The notes: generated from the letters alone by a model not told the origin. Shown: positions 1 to 7,092, numbered from the stretch's first letter. The stretch is 64,000 nucleotides of DNA from a virus (IMGVR_UViG_3300037054_000366:32436-96435), one strand, 5' to 3'. Program-made: numbers and translations.

Positions 1-3
1 TTT

Positions 4-756
4 ATGCTCAAATTGCAACACGCTTTTGGGGCTGGTGGAGGGGAACTTCGAATTGCTTCTTGTAATGAAGTCTTACCTCATGGACCCCACATCTTCAAGA
101 ATGAAGTGATTGGTGGGGCCAAGTGGGACTGGTTCCAGATGGGTGGTCGGTGGACTGGCTTCTTCAAGCTGAAGGAAGCGGTCGCTCATATCGGTGGGGT
201 GCTGGGCACTCCTGGCCTGATGACTCCTGAAGCTGAAGCTGGACATGCGGATCAACTGATAGCCGGGGATGTGGATTTCGAAGGAATGCGAACCCAGGCT
301 GCGGTCAAGGCGTTCCAGCAGTATGAGGATGTGGCCCATGCGTTCGGCGGAGAGATCCCCAAGATCGAACGCCTCTGGAAAGAAGTGGTCGAGGACCAGA
401 CCATCGGTGATATCCAAGCCCGAAGGGACTTCTACCATGCTCAGCCTGCCCTGGTAAGGCTGAGCATGGTAGAAGTCCAGGATGCCAAGGCCATGCCGGA
501 GTCGGTGGATCGTTTCTTCTTCGATCTGGAAGAGTTCCAGTGCGACGAAGAAGCTTACGTCGAACGGGCCAAGAACTCTGCCTGTGTGCCCTTCGCCTTC
601 GTGAAAGAGGGGCAGTGGTATGAGAGGGGCCGGATGGGCTGGTGGGCCTGTGTGAGCAACGAGAAGGACCGTGACGAGTGGAACCGTCAGTTCAACAAGA
701 TGATGGACGAACTTCCGGCCAACACGCTCCTGACCCTGGTTGATTGCCACATCTGA
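4..756 (+). CDS. hypothetical phage protein, perhaps cut at its 5' end by the window
   Basis: No function recognised. The frame is open to the window edge (three bases upstream), and no ribosome site can be seen before the first ATG, so the true start may lie outside. The protein has a Gly/Trp-rich patch (IGGAKWDWFQMGGRWTGFF, residues about 36-54) of a kind that recurs in phage hypothetical proteins, and an acidic C-terminal half. Residues about 141-158 are encoded by a perfect inverted repeat, described separately. Its TGA overlaps the ATG of the next gene (TGATG), suggesting translational coupling. Confidence 0.7.
   Translation: MLKLQHAFGAGGGELRIASCNEVLPHGPHIFKNEVIGGAKWDWFQMGGRWTGFFKLKEAVAHIGGVLGTPGLMTPEAEAGHADQLIAGDVDFEGMRTQAAVKAFQQYEDVAHAFGGEIPKIERLWKEVVEDQTIGDIQARRDFYHAQPALVRLSMVEVQDAKAMPESVDRFFFDLEEFQCDEEAYVERAKNSACVPFAFVKEGQWYERGRMGWWACVSNEKDRDEWNRQFNKMMDELPANTLLTLVDCHI
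426..478. repeat. 22-bp perfect inverted repeat inside a coding region
   Basis: Arms 426-447 and 457-478 are exact reverse complements, separated by a 9-nt loop (448-456). The transcript would form a very stable hairpin in the middle of the 250-residue ORF. The reading frame stays open through both arms. It could be an attenuating structure, a copied-back replication error fixed in the genome, or an assembly artefact. Confidence 0.9.
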
Positions 757-1100
757 TGGGAACCTACTACGTCAGAGATCGGCATAACGACACGCTGGTG
801 GACATCGAGGTCTCTCAGAAGGATGGGATCGTCCTGGATGTCTCCAGCGATGTGGACCTTCGAATGTATACGCAGATTCTCCTAACCGAACCATGGGGGA
901 ACCTGACCGACCAGATTCGCTACATTGAACAAATGTGCGGCTGGAGCGAGTTCCGAGGCTACTGGTGGGAGTCGTTCGTCATGCCCAAGGGTAAAGACTT
1001 CGTGCCTACGGCTGATGATATGGATCAAATGATCCGTTTGCTCGTAGCCGAACTGGCTGATCTGATCCCCAGCCGAGGCTTCTGCATCGTCACCGACTGA
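756..1100 (+). CDS. hypothetical protein, 114 aa
   Basis: Unrecognised small acidic protein beginning MGTYYVRDRHNDT. The ATG at 756 overlaps the upstream stop (TGATG). An upstream TTG at 744 is in frame, but the overlapping ATG is the more likely start. There are no membrane segments. Hydrophobic patches around residues 55-75 and 95-110 suggest a small folded cytoplasmic protein. It belongs to a run of small genes from 4 to 3868 on the same strand. Confidence 0.75.
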   Translation: MGTYYVRDRHNDTLVDIEVSQKDGIVLDVSSDVDLRMYTQILLTEPWGNLTDQIRYIEQMCGWSEFRGYWWESFVMPKGKDFVPTADDMDQMIRLLVAELADLIPSRGFCIVTD

Positions 1101-1124
1101 GTAATAACCCTATAAGGAGAAAGA

Positions 1125-1649
1125 ATGCTTTTTTATCTAATTATCGTCGCCTACATCGTTTGGATCTGCGTGGCTTTCTACAAAGCTCACACTGGGGAGT
1201 GGGATGATGGATCTGGGGTAATGACCCTTTTGTTTGGAGGAATGCTGACCGGTTTGCTAACCCTCATGGTTGCGGCAATCTTCAGCAGCAGCACGACTAA
1301 AGAGGTGACTCGGCATAACGTCTGTCCCATCGTATCCTTACGAGGCGCTTCTGAGGTAAGCGGGATCTTCGTTTTGGGCTGTGGCCACATCGGAACGGAT
1401 GAGAAATACTATTTCATGTATGATCTGGGCAACCAAACCTACCGGAGGGGTCAGATCAATACGTGGGAGACGCTGGTCAGGGAGACGGCTGCGGAGAAGC
1501 CTAACTTTTCCTACGATGAGACGCTGGAGACCAATCGGAAGTGCTACAAGTGGTGGCCCCAATGGTATGTTCAGGAGACCGCTCGAAACGAGAATTTCTT
1601 CCTCAACGTCCCTCCCGGCACGATTATTCAAAAGTTCGAGGTGCAATAA
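1125..1649 (+). CDS. two-TM membrane protein with a soluble C-terminal domain
   Basis: AAGGAG at 1114-1119 precedes ATG 1125. Two hydrophobic segments (residues about 2-20 and 31-53) are separated by a short polar loop containing GEWDDGSG. A soluble domain of about 115 residues follows, with cysteines at C67, C85 and C140. This hairpin anchor plus C-terminal domain fits a small inner-membrane protein. Function is not recognised. Its stop overlaps the next start (TAATG). Confidence 0.8.
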   Translation: MLFYLIIVAYIVWICVAFYKAHTGEWDDGSGVMTLLFGGMLTGLLTLMVAAIFSSSTTKEVTRHNVCPIVSLRGASEVSGIFVLGCGHIGTDEKYYFMYDLGNQTYRRGQINTWETLVRETAAEKPNFSYDETLETNRKCYKWWPQWYVQETARNENFFLNVPPGTIIQKFEVQ

Positions 1650-1816
1650 TGGCTGAATCTAGATCCACTGATAAGCTGAAGCTCGTCACCGAGATGATAG
1701 ATCGGATGCCCAAAGATAAGCTGGCCAAGCTGAAAGCTTTCACCATAGACTGGCAGCAGGTAGGGATCATCGACCCCATCTACGCCCCCATTGTAAAAAT
1801 CGAGTTTTTCCCATAA
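1649..1816 (+). CDS. hypothetical protein, 55 aa
   Basis: Very small Lys/Met-rich protein (MAESRSTDKLKLVTEMIDRM start), helical by composition. The ATG at 1649 overlaps the TAA of the membrane-protein gene (TAATG), and the next gene follows with an AAGGAG site. The frame is open further upstream, but the overlap start is the natural choice. Function is unknown. Confidence 0.65.
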   Translation: MAESRSTDKLKLVTEMIDRMPKDKLAKLKAFTIDWQQVGIIDPIYAPIVKIEFFP

Positions 1817-1825
1817 GGAGAAGTG

Positions 1826-2026
1826 ATGCAAGAAACCAGATACGAAGGTAATTTGGAGCAGAAGGTCTATTCGGGTAAGGATCAGGATGAGGTCAGGGAG
1901 AAGATGATCGCTGCCCTCCGACCCGGTGAGGAAGTGATTCGTCGTCGTGAACTCTCCTTGGCTGAAGTCCACGCATGGCATAAGCGTAACACTGACAATA
2001 ATAAGGCCAAACGGAAGAAGAAATGA
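1826..2026 (+). CDS. hypothetical basic protein, 66 aa
   Basis: AAGGAG at 1815-1820 gives a 5-nt spacing to ATG 1826, better than the in-frame GTG at 1823. The protein has an acidic centre and a strongly basic tail (KAKRKKK), so nucleic-acid contact is possible. It overlaps the next gene by ATGA (2023-2026). Function is unknown. Confidence 0.7.
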   Translation: MQETRYEGNLEQKVYSGKDQDEVREKMIAALRPGEEVIRRRELSLAEVHAWHKRNTDNNKAKRKKK

Positions 2027-2301
2027 ACATCTTTCAGTTACTCTTCGGAGGACATCCGAGAGGGCGGGTCACAATCCAACTGAGACGGGATACCAATGCT
2101 CGTTGGGTAGATGCAGACCCGATCTTGCTCGAAGGGGAGCCCAGCTATGTGACGGATACCAAGCGGGTGAAGGTGGGGGATGGAACCACACCTTGGAGCA
2201 AATTACCCTTCGTTGGCCTGATCGCACCGGAGGGGATAGTTCAGGGGGACTGGCAAGGACCGTGTAGCCGGATCATCGGATTCAAGGGAACAACTGAGTA
2301 G
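2023..2301 (+). CDS. small protein with an Mtd N-terminal-like (fibre) domain
   Basis: The pattern IQLRRDTNARW, then EGEPSYVTDTKRVKVGDGT and PWSKLPFVG, matches the short beta-hairpin module at the N terminus of phage major tropism determinant and many tail-fibre proteins (Mtd_N-like: RRGTA...W, LaeGEpgyeTDTgrlKiGDG, WnsLPY). In fibres it is an assembly or attachment domain. Here it forms nearly the whole 92-residue protein and lies far from the fibre block, among small accessory genes. It overlaps the upstream gene by ATGA. It may be a small virion decoration or accessory protein. Confidence 0.7.
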   Translation: MNIFQLLFGGHPRGRVTIQLRRDTNARWVDADPILLEGEPSYVTDTKRVKVGDGTTPWSKLPFVGLIAPEGIVQGDWQGPCSRIIGFKGTTE

Positions 2302-2307
2302 TATACT
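2279..2307 (+). promoter_or_regulatory. weak member of the window's promoter family
   Basis: GATTCA at 2279-2284, a 17-bp spacer, then AG-TATACT at 2302-2307. The predicted start (about 2314) lies inside the ribosome site of the gene at 2324, as in stronger members of the family. The -35 element and the preceding AG (not GG) are poor matches. Confidence 0.3.
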
Positions 2308-2323
2308 TTAAAGGAGCAATATC

Positions 2324-2677
2324 ATGAATCCAGAAGCAGTGAAGCAAATTCTTGACACTATCCAGCAGGGCGGAACAGTCGCACTGAACGGCATCGCAGC
2401 CAATGCGGTGATGCAATCGTGGGGCAACATTGGTATGATGCTCTTCTTGGTTTTGGTCACTATTGGGGTCGGCTGGCTGGCCAAGTGGTTTATTCAGAAG
2501 ACCATGGCCTGCCACTCCTGTGACAACGAGGGCTGGATCGTCGGATCAGTGGTCGCTTCTGTTGCGACCATCATCCTATTCGTCTGCTCGTTGGTGCAGA
2601 TCAGCAACCTCCCCTCCGAGATCGCAACCATCCAGAACCCCCAGGCGGCGGCAATTCGAATCCTCATTGGGCGGTAA
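2324..2677 (+). CDS. two-TM membrane protein
   Basis: AAGGAG (2311-2316) precedes ATG 2324. Hydrophobic segments lie at residues about 36-56 (MMLFLVLVTIGVGWLAKWF) and 70-93 (IVGSVVASVATIILFVCSL). Between them is a short loop with a CHSC pair. The size and hairpin topology would suit a holin-type or other small inner-membrane phage protein. No lysis gene is adjacent, so no role is assigned. Confidence 0.75.
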   Translation: MNPEAVKQILDTIQQGGTVALNGIAANAVMQSWGNIGMMLFLVLVTIGVGWLAKWFIQKTMACHSCDNEGWIVGSVVASVATIILFVCSLVQISNLPSEIATIQNPQAAAIRILIGR

Positions 2678-2678
2678 G

Positions 2679-3248
2679 ATGAAAGTCGCCACTACTGAAG
2701 ACTATGAGGATATGCCTGCGGGTTCATGTCTTCAAGAAGCCAAGCTCATAAACAAGGGAAGATTTTTTGTCGGGCTGTGGTGTAGTTATGGGGGAAGTTA
2801 TAGGGTGAAAGTTCCGGCTGAGATATGTAAGGAGTGGAAGGATCCGTTCGAAGAGCTATTTGAATATCTAGAACAGAATCCTCCTGAACCTGAGCCCACG
2901 GAAGAGCCAGAGGGATTGACTGGTGATGAACGCAATTGCCTCCTTGAAGAGATATTTAAAGCCTTGGAGATACAAGGAGTTGCCTATCCTGATGTGACGA
3001 TTACCACATTTCCTGATGATAAGGGGCCTACCATTGAGTTTGAAATAACGGTATGGCACTATGGTCAAGCGCACTCAATGACACTTAAAATAATGAAACG
3101 ACAACTTGTTGAAAGACGTTACGATATCCTCAAGCGTATGGCTCAAATCGCCGTAATGGACATGTTTCCGAAGATGCCACAGAAGGAATCCACACTTGAC
3201 AGATATTTCGAAGAACGGGAAAAGAAAGAGAGGAGAGAAAATGGATAA
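2679..3248 (+). CDS. hypothetical protein, 189 aa
   Basis: Starts at ATG 2679, one base after the upstream TAA. The N-terminal 65 residues look like a small beta domain. A Pro/Glu-rich linker (about residues 68-84) leads to a second alpha/beta domain, and the C terminus is a charged helix. No family is recognised. The last 8 nt overlap the next gene. Confidence 0.75.
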   Translation: MKVATTEDYEDMPAGSCLQEAKLINKGRFFVGLWCSYGGSYRVKVPAEICKEWKDPFEELFEYLEQNPPEPEPTEEPEGLTGDERNCLLEEIFKALEIQGVAYPDVTITTFPDDKGPTIEFEITVWHYGQAHSMTLKIMKRQLVERRYDILKRMAQIAVMDMFPKMPQKESTLDRYFEEREKKERRENG

Positions 3249-3492
3249 ATCAATTCTAGGGACTCATTACCATCGAATCCCAGAGCAGATCAACTGGGTC
3301 ATCAGCCCTCTGCCCCTCTATACGGCAGAGTGGGGCAGGCAACTGAGCATGACTCAGGGGGGACCGATGTGTATTCTTGGGTTTCACAAGTCCTCCATGG
3401 AACTGAAACACACCTACGGCCCATTCCCCACCCCAGAGGATATGGTGCGCTTTGCTAGAGAACATCACATTACCCTACCGGGTATGAACTAA
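3241..3492 (+). CDS. hypothetical protein, 83 aa
   Basis: Starts at ATG 3241 behind GAGAGGAG, overlapping the upstream gene by 8 nt. The product is rich in aromatic and His residues, with a C-terminal FPTPEDMVRFAREHH segment. There are no membrane segments or known motifs. AAAGGAGGG follows immediately as the ribosome site of the next gene. Confidence 0.7.
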   Translation: MDKSILGTHYHRIPEQINWVISPLPLYTAEWGRQLSMTQGGPMCILGFHKSSMELKHTYGPFPTPEDMVRFAREHHITLPGMN

Positions 3493-3502
3493 AGGAGGGA
3501 CA

Positions 3503-3868
3503 ATGACACAGATCGATCCATTTGCTGAATGGGTGGAAGCCTATATCAACTCGTTGCATTGAAGTTTCGGGACTTCTGACTACGAAAAAACTCTTGTAGC
3601 TGGTAATCTTCGGGGCATGGCCTCCTGGATCAACGCTAACCTCCTTAAGCCTGCGATGGAGCCCCGCCTCGTTTATGTAGTAGGGGACATGCTGCCGGGT
3701 GGCACATGGGGCTGTGCGGGAGTGTTTAGCACTGAAGAACAAGCCTGCCTGTGTTGCATCTATCACGACAACTACTTCGTTGGTCCGATCATGGGGGACA
3801 CGTTCCTTGAGACTGACGACGATTGGCCAGAGGCGTTCTACCCCGCAGAGGGGAAGCTCTACGACTAA
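3503..3868 (+). pseudogene. small phage gene interrupted by an in-frame TGA
   Basis: A strong site (AAAGGAGGG) precedes ATG 3503, but TGA at 3560-3562 ends the frame after 19 codons. The same frame then stays open to 3868 and reads like one continuous protein (before: FAEWVEAYINSLH; after: SFGTSDYEKTLVAGNLRGMA). A downstream ATG at 3617 lacks a good ribosome site. Options are a recent nonsense mutation, UGA readthrough, or a sequence error. None of the tRNAs in the window has a UCA anticodon. The C-terminal part contains ACLCCIYHDNYF and may still be made from 3617. Confidence 0.65.
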
Positions 3869-4305
3869 AGCGGACCACCCCTATCAAGCTCTTCGAAGGG
3901 GTCTCCCGGTTCTGTTTTGTAATAGGCTCGACGGAGGAATTGGTCATACACATTTGAGCAGTACATCTCAGATCTGATGGCCGGTTCCCCTTCGGGCCAT
4001 GGCCCTTTTATAACAAAAAGTGCGTAGTCTACCGCAGAATAAGGTTCTGTAGCGATAGTCGGCTCGGCCTCTGGCCATCTTCCCTTAATCACTTCATTTG
4101 CGTAAACCACCGAGTCATACGGATCTTTCATGATTGTAGGCTCACCCTTTGGCCATCTTCCCTTAACTACTCGTCTGGCGTATAGAAGGCTACCCCAGGG
4201 GCTACCCAGAACCTTGTTCATGAAGCTCTGAGGCAGCATATCATTCTGCGCTAGACAGATGATCATCTTCCAAGTAAAATGGGACCGGAGCCATGTAGTT
4301 GCCAT
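3865..4305 (-). CDS. tandem-repeat protein of the GRWPEGEP type
   Basis: Three tandem repeats of about 28-30 residues with the core YA..VIKGRWPEGEPTI occupy residues about 35-120. The stretch GGCCATCTTCCCTTAA recurs in the DNA near 4074 and 4152. A related repeat (FPEGEAAI) occurs in the protein at 47366-48088. The helical repeat suggests a small scaffold or binding protein, with no known function. It is the only minus-strand gene in this part of the window. Its end overlaps the convergent gene by a few bases and its start overlaps upstream sequence of the next plus-strand gene. Confidence 0.75.
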   Translation of the reverse strand: MATTWLRSHFTWKMIICLAQNDMLPQSFMNKVLGSPWGSLLYARRVVKGRWPKGEPTIMKDPYDSVVYANEVIKGRWPEAEPTIATEPYSAVDYALFVIKGPWPEGEPAIRSEMYCSNVYDQFLRRAYYKTEPGDPFEELDRGGPL

Positions 4306-4364
4306 TTAATCTTTGCCTCACCAAAGAATCCGGAAGTTCCAGTATTATGTATCAGGAGAAAATC

Positions 4365-4661
4365 ATGACCGAAGCGGAAGCAATCACCCTAGCTGATTCT
4401 AAGTTCTGGGAGACAATGACCATGCGGGAAAGGGCTGTTTTTCAGATATTCGAGAGTCGTCTATGTATGCCATTTAGTGTGTTCCACGAAGCTATGGAGG
4501 CCACTTTGGGCCGTCCGGTGTGGACGCATGAGTTTGGGTTGAATGCGGACGGCCTGAAGAAAGAGCTTCTTGGCACCGGCCCCGCTCCCACGTTCGAGGA
4601 GATCATGGACCTGATCCCTGCGGAGAAGCGCATCGTTGTCACCTTCGGTGATGATGTATGA
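4365..4661 (+). CDS. conserved phage protein of the RPVWTHEF type, 98 aa
   Basis: CAGGAG at 4353-4358 sets the start at ATG 4365; in-frame ATGs at 4299 and 4347 lack a site. The layout, with an ALADSKFW-like start, a middle segment F..RLCMPFSVFHEAME, then LGRPVWTHEFG, resembles a small family common in phages of many hosts whose function is unknown. It overlaps the next gene by ATGA. Confidence 0.75.
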   Translation: MTEAEAITLADSKFWETMTMRERAVFQIFESRLCMPFSVFHEAMEATLGRPVWTHEFGLNADGLKKELLGTGPAPTFEEIMDLIPAEKRIVVTFGDDV

Positions 4662-4873
4662 CCCGCAGAGAGGGTGCAAAGCTCATAATCGAGCAGACCG
4701 AGCCAACCACATGCTTCTACTGCCACAAAGTGGCTGAACTCAGGCCCTATGGCCCTCAAGGGCAGTCCATTTGTTTTGATTGTGGGATGCACAATCCAGA
4801 AGAAACAGAGCGGCAATTTCTCAAATTACTGGAGGGCTGTAATGGGTTTTCTGACCCGACTGTTCGGGAGTGA
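4658..4873 (+). CDS. small zinc-finger-like protein, 71 aa
   Basis: Two cysteine pairs (CFYCHK and CFDCGM, about residues 19-42) form a four-Cys zinc ribbon typical of small phage nucleic-acid or protein-binding factors. The rest is short and charged. Its ATG overlaps the upstream stop (ATGA), and the following gene starts inside it with its own GGAGGG site. Confidence 0.75.
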   Translation: MTRREGAKLIIEQTEPTTCFYCHKVAELRPYGPQGQSICFDCGMHNPEETERQFLKLLEGCNGFSDPTVRE

Positions 4874-5051
4874 AGGGGTGGTCCGTTATGAGGGGGAGTG
4901 CATGAATGGGCAAACCTTTAGGGGGAAGTGCTCCATCGAAGTCATCGGTATGGATTGGCCGGAGATTGAAGAGAGTATCAAGAACATGCTCTATGTAGAA
5001 AAAGGGCTTAGAATCCGATCCCTTCGGGTTACAGGTTTCTACGAAACTTGA
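4842..5051 (+). CDS. hypothetical protein, 69 aa
   Basis: GGAGGG at 4831-4836 gives good spacing to ATG 4842, so this start is preferred over the longer frame from 4749. It overlaps the zinc-ribbon gene by 32 nt. The product is a small alpha/beta protein with two cysteines and no membrane segment. It is followed by the recurrent GAGTAATAA spacer. Confidence 0.7.
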   Translation: MGFLTRLFGSEGVVRYEGECMNGQTFRGKCSIEVIGMDWPEIEESIKNMLYVEKGLRIRSLRVTGFYET

Positions 5052-5075
5052 GTAATAACCACTGAGGAGTATCTC

Positions 5076-5345
5076 ATGACCCGACTGGCAACCGAAATTT
5101 CTAACAGCACGATGAGCGAGGATGGTATCCTTAGCTCCTCCATTGATATCGATGGGGTGACGTTGGAGATCAGAATCAAGGGCACTGAAGTGTCCTATCG
5201 GCACACCGAACTCTCCAACTGGAGTTCCTGGGAGCGAATTGATGAAGCTCTGAAGGGAATGCGAACCTGGGTCAGTTACCAGAAGGAAGCGGCTCAACAG
5301 ACCCGTGAAACCTACGACTCCTTACTGAAGTTGATCTCCCAGTGA
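5076..5345 (+). CDS. hypothetical protein, 89 aa
   Basis: GAGGAG precedes ATG 5076, partly inside a small TGAG/CTCA hairpin. Beta-rich N-terminal half, helical C-terminal half (from about residue 50). No known family. Its TGA overlaps a GTG start of a tiny membrane protein. Confidence 0.7.
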   Translation: MTRLATEISNSTMSEDGILSSSIDIDGVTLEIRIKGTEVSYRHTELSNWSSWERIDEALKGMRTWVSYQKEAAQQTRETYDSLLKLISQ

Positions 5346-5467
5346 GCTTACAGACTATCAGCAACCCCCTCTGCCTATTCACTTTTTGCACCCTCGTGGC
5401 CGCTGTTCCTTTGAGTATTTTCTGGGGAGTTACGGCCACACTTCATTATTTTAAAAGAAAGCACTAA
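5342..5467 (+). CDS. 41-residue single-TM protein
   Basis: A short frame from GTG 5342 to TAA 5467 is coupled at both ends: GTGA with the upstream stop and TAATG with the downstream start. The protein begins MSLQTISNPLCLF, has one hydrophobic helix (about residues 8-34) and a basic end (YFKRKH), the topology of a small inner-membrane peptide. No family is recognised. The exact double overlap is the main reason to believe it. Confidence 0.55.
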   Translation: MSLQTISNPLCLFTFCTLVAAVPLSIFWGVTATLHYFKRKH

Positions 5468-5748
5468 TGTCCGGACCCATACTTAAACTTGAACATTTTG
5501 TTCCGACTGAGGATGGGGGGCTTCAGATATGGATGTTTCGAAGTAAAAATCTGGAGCGATTGGCTAAGGAAGCTGGGCATCTATGTAGTAATGACCCTAC
5601 TTTACCAACCGGAGAGAGGATGTTATTTCAGTTCGCCGCAGATGTGAGGCTAGGAGATTTCTTGGCCTTTTGCACAGCTTTTGACACCACTTACTGGAGT
5701 CAACATGGTCCAAGGAGGTCCAATGCGAATCCCAATCGCACTACTTGA
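5467..5748 (+). CDS. hypothetical protein, 93 aa
   Basis: Starts in the TAATG overlap at 5467. Soluble, mixed alpha/beta by composition; the last residues are low in complexity where it overlaps the next gene by 26 nt. Function is unknown. Confidence 0.65.
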   Translation: MSGPILKLEHFVPTEDGGLQIWMFRSKNLERLAKEAGHLCSNDPTLPTGERMLFQFAADVRLGDFLAFCTAFDTTYWSQHGPRRSNANPNRTT

Positions 5749-5902
5749 AGCAGTTCTGAGAAGTAACGAAAACGCTGAAGGTGAATATTTTTCGTTGAGG
5801 GGCAACAGATTCGTCTGGGCTAAATCAGTCTGGGTGGATGTGGAGGGACGGGTTCATCGGGTCGTTGATGTAGAACTCAACCCAGAAGAGCCCCCTAGAT
5901 AA
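5723..5902 (+). CDS. hypothetical protein, 59 aa
   Basis: AAGGAGG at 5712-5718 fixes the start at ATG 5723; an in-frame ATG at 5681 has no site. The small protein has an N-terminal helix and a beta-rich C-terminal half (VWVDVEGRVHRVVDVEL). It is the last gene before a strong family promoter at 5913-5942. Confidence 0.65.
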   Translation: MRIPIALLEAVLRSNENAEGEYFSLRGNRFVWAKSVWVDVEGRVHRVVDVELNPEEPPR

Positions 5903-5912
5903 AACAAAAGTA

Positions 5913-5942
5913 TACCCAAACTGCCCTGACTTAGGGTATAAT
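5913..5942 (+). promoter_or_regulatory. promoter, TAnnCA-18-GG-TATAAT family
   Basis: TACCCA at 5913-5918, an 18-bp spacer ending in GG, and TATAAT at 5937-5942. The predicted start near 5949 excludes the ATG at 5948 and leaves a leader of about 11 nt, carrying GGGGGAT, before ATG 5960. Confidence 0.7.
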
Positions 5943-5959
5943 AAGATATGGGGGATCGC

Positions 5960-6340
5960 ATGACCGACTACAACGTCTACGAAACCGATGCACTGAAGGC
6001 CCTGCTGGATGGAAAGCAGGCGAAACGTAACGACCTGGACTACGAGATCAAGCAGATCAGCACGATCCTCAACACCCGTCTGGCTCAGACCTACCGGTTC
6101 ATCCGGTTCACGGCGATGAAGCAGGGGCAGTTGGACTGCATCAAGACGCTGCGTAACGCTTCCTGTGCCCCAGGCGGGTGCTACATGGGGCTGAAGGAGG
6201 CCAAAGAATTGACCGATCAGCTTAAGGGCCAGTTCATCCGCCCGTTCACCGTGGAGTTCAGGCACCTCAGCGATATGCCGGAGGTCATCCAGGCCCTGCA
6301 CGAATGCTTCGAGTGTGTGCCGGTTGAGGGCGGGGAGTAA
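5960..6340 (+). CDS. hypothetical helical protein, 126 aa
   Basis: Starts at ATG 5960, directly behind its own promoter; the in-frame ATG at 5948 would lie at or before the transcript start. The protein is mainly helical, with a Cys-containing turn (SCAPGGCYMG) and a C-terminal FECVPVEGGE. No family is recognised. It is followed by the next gene in a TAATG overlap, so both are likely one transcript. Confidence 0.75.
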   Translation: MTDYNVYETDALKALLDGKQAKRNDLDYEIKQISTILNTRLAQTYRFIRFTAMKQGQLDCIKTLRNASCAPGGCYMGLKEAKELTDQLKGQFIRPFTVEFRHLSDMPEVIQALHECFECVPVEGGE

Positions 6341-6720
6341 TGTCCAACCCTGTGTTCTGCTTCGGATCCAATCTGGCAGGAAGGCACGGGGCTGGAGCAG
6401 CCCTGTACGCTGTCCGAACCCAAGGGGCTGTGTGGGGCTGTGGAATCGGCCACCATGGGGATAGCTATGCGATTCCGACCAAGGGCTGTCATCTGGAAGT
6501 GTTGGGTCTGGAGGAGATTGGGGATTACATCACCAACTTCCTCTCTTATGCGGCTCGTCATCCAGAACTGACATTCAATGTCACCCGGATTGGATGTGGT
6601 CTCGCAGGCTATGCGGATGACCAGATGGCCCCGCTGTTCTCACCCGTGGAAAACTGTTTCTACCCTACCGAATGGAAACCTTGGCTGGGAGAGGCGGCTC
6701 ACTATCACGATCTTCACTAA
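6340..6720 (+). CDS. A1S_2505-family-like phage non-structural protein
   Basis: The sequence FCFGSNLAGRHGAGAA, then SYAIPTK, a helical middle and VTRIGCGLAGYADDQMAPLF with a final PTEWKPWL, matches a conserved phage family often annotated A1S_2505 non-structural protein, with a macro-domain-like glycine-rich pattern. Nucleotide or ADP-ribose binding is plausible for that fold but unproven here. At 126 residues it is of full length. It is coupled to the upstream gene (TAATG) behind the promoter at 5913. Confidence 0.75.
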   Translation: MSNPVFCFGSNLAGRHGAGAALYAVRTQGAVWGCGIGHHGDSYAIPTKGCHLEVLGLEEIGDYITNFLSYAARHPELTFNVTRIGCGLAGYADDQMAPLFSPVENCFYPTEWKPWLGEAAHYHDLH

Positions 6721-6730
6721 AGGCCATCTT

Positions 6731-6847
6731 ATGTTCCCAAAAATTGTAGTAATCTGTGGCAGCAGTAGATTTGTCGATGTAATGTCGGTGATTAGCTGGT
6801 GGATCGAGCGAGACGAGGAAAGAATCACATCTGGAATGTTTGACTAG
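6731..6847 (+). pseudogene. truncated remnant with a CGSSRF motif (deoxyribosyltransferase-like start)
   Basis: The 38-residue frame begins MFPKIVVICGSSRFVDVM and continues with WWIERDEERI. The pattern KIV.LCGSTRF...W.ie.dE is the start of nucleoside 2-deoxyribosyltransferase-like proteins common in phages, normally well over 100 residues. The rest of the fold is missing. Most likely a decayed gene; a very short functional peptide cannot be excluded. Confidence 0.5.
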
Positions 6848-6874
6848 CCAATTCAGCCCAATCCTGGGTATCAT
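6845..6874 (+). promoter_or_regulatory. promoter, TAnnCA-18-GG-TATCAT family
   Basis: TAGCCA at 6845-6850, an 18-bp spacer ending in GGG, TATCAT at 6869-6874. The predicted start near 6881 coincides with AGGAG of the gene at 6892, giving a leader of about 11 nt. Confidence 0.65.
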
Positions 6875-6891
6875 AGGGTAAGGAGACAAGA

Positions 6892-7092
6892 ATGCAACCA
6901 ATTCAAATCAACGATTCTCGTCTGGGGTTCAAGACCCCATCCATGAGTGAACTGCTCCCGCCATATGCGGAGATCCCGAAGGAATTCAAGGATTTCAACG
7001 GTCGCAACAAATGGCTTCAGACGACTACCGACTGGTTCTTCTGTGGCCTGAAGGGGGCTCAATTTGACCCCTCCTCTTTTCTGGCCATATAG
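6892..7092 (+). CDS. probably truncated conserved phage protein, 66 aa
   Basis: AAGGAG precedes ATG 6892, with a promoter just upstream. The segment MSELLPPYAEIPKEFKDF followed by KWLQTTTDWFFCGLK resembles the N-terminal half of a conserved phage protein that usually runs to well over 100 residues. Here the frame changes character after GLKGAQF and stops at 7092. Another coding-like frame begins around 7069, suggesting a deletion junction near 7065. Confidence 0.6.
   Translation: MQPIQINDSRLGFKTPSMSELLPPYAEIPKEFKDFNGRNKWLQTTTDWFFCGLKGAQFDPSSFLAI

Noticed and set aside
73-750. Long minus-strand frame opposite the first gene
   Set aside because: It lacks a ribosome site; part of it repeats the plus product only because of the perfect inverted repeat.
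2023-2301. A diversity-generating retroelement, suggested by the Mtd-like domain
   Set aside because: No reverse transcriptase gene and no template/variable repeat pair was seen in the window.
7060-7092. Programmed -1 frameshift joining the 6892 gene to the downstream frame
   Set aside because: No slippery heptamer is present between the closing TGA of the second frame and the stop of the first; a deletion junction explains it better.
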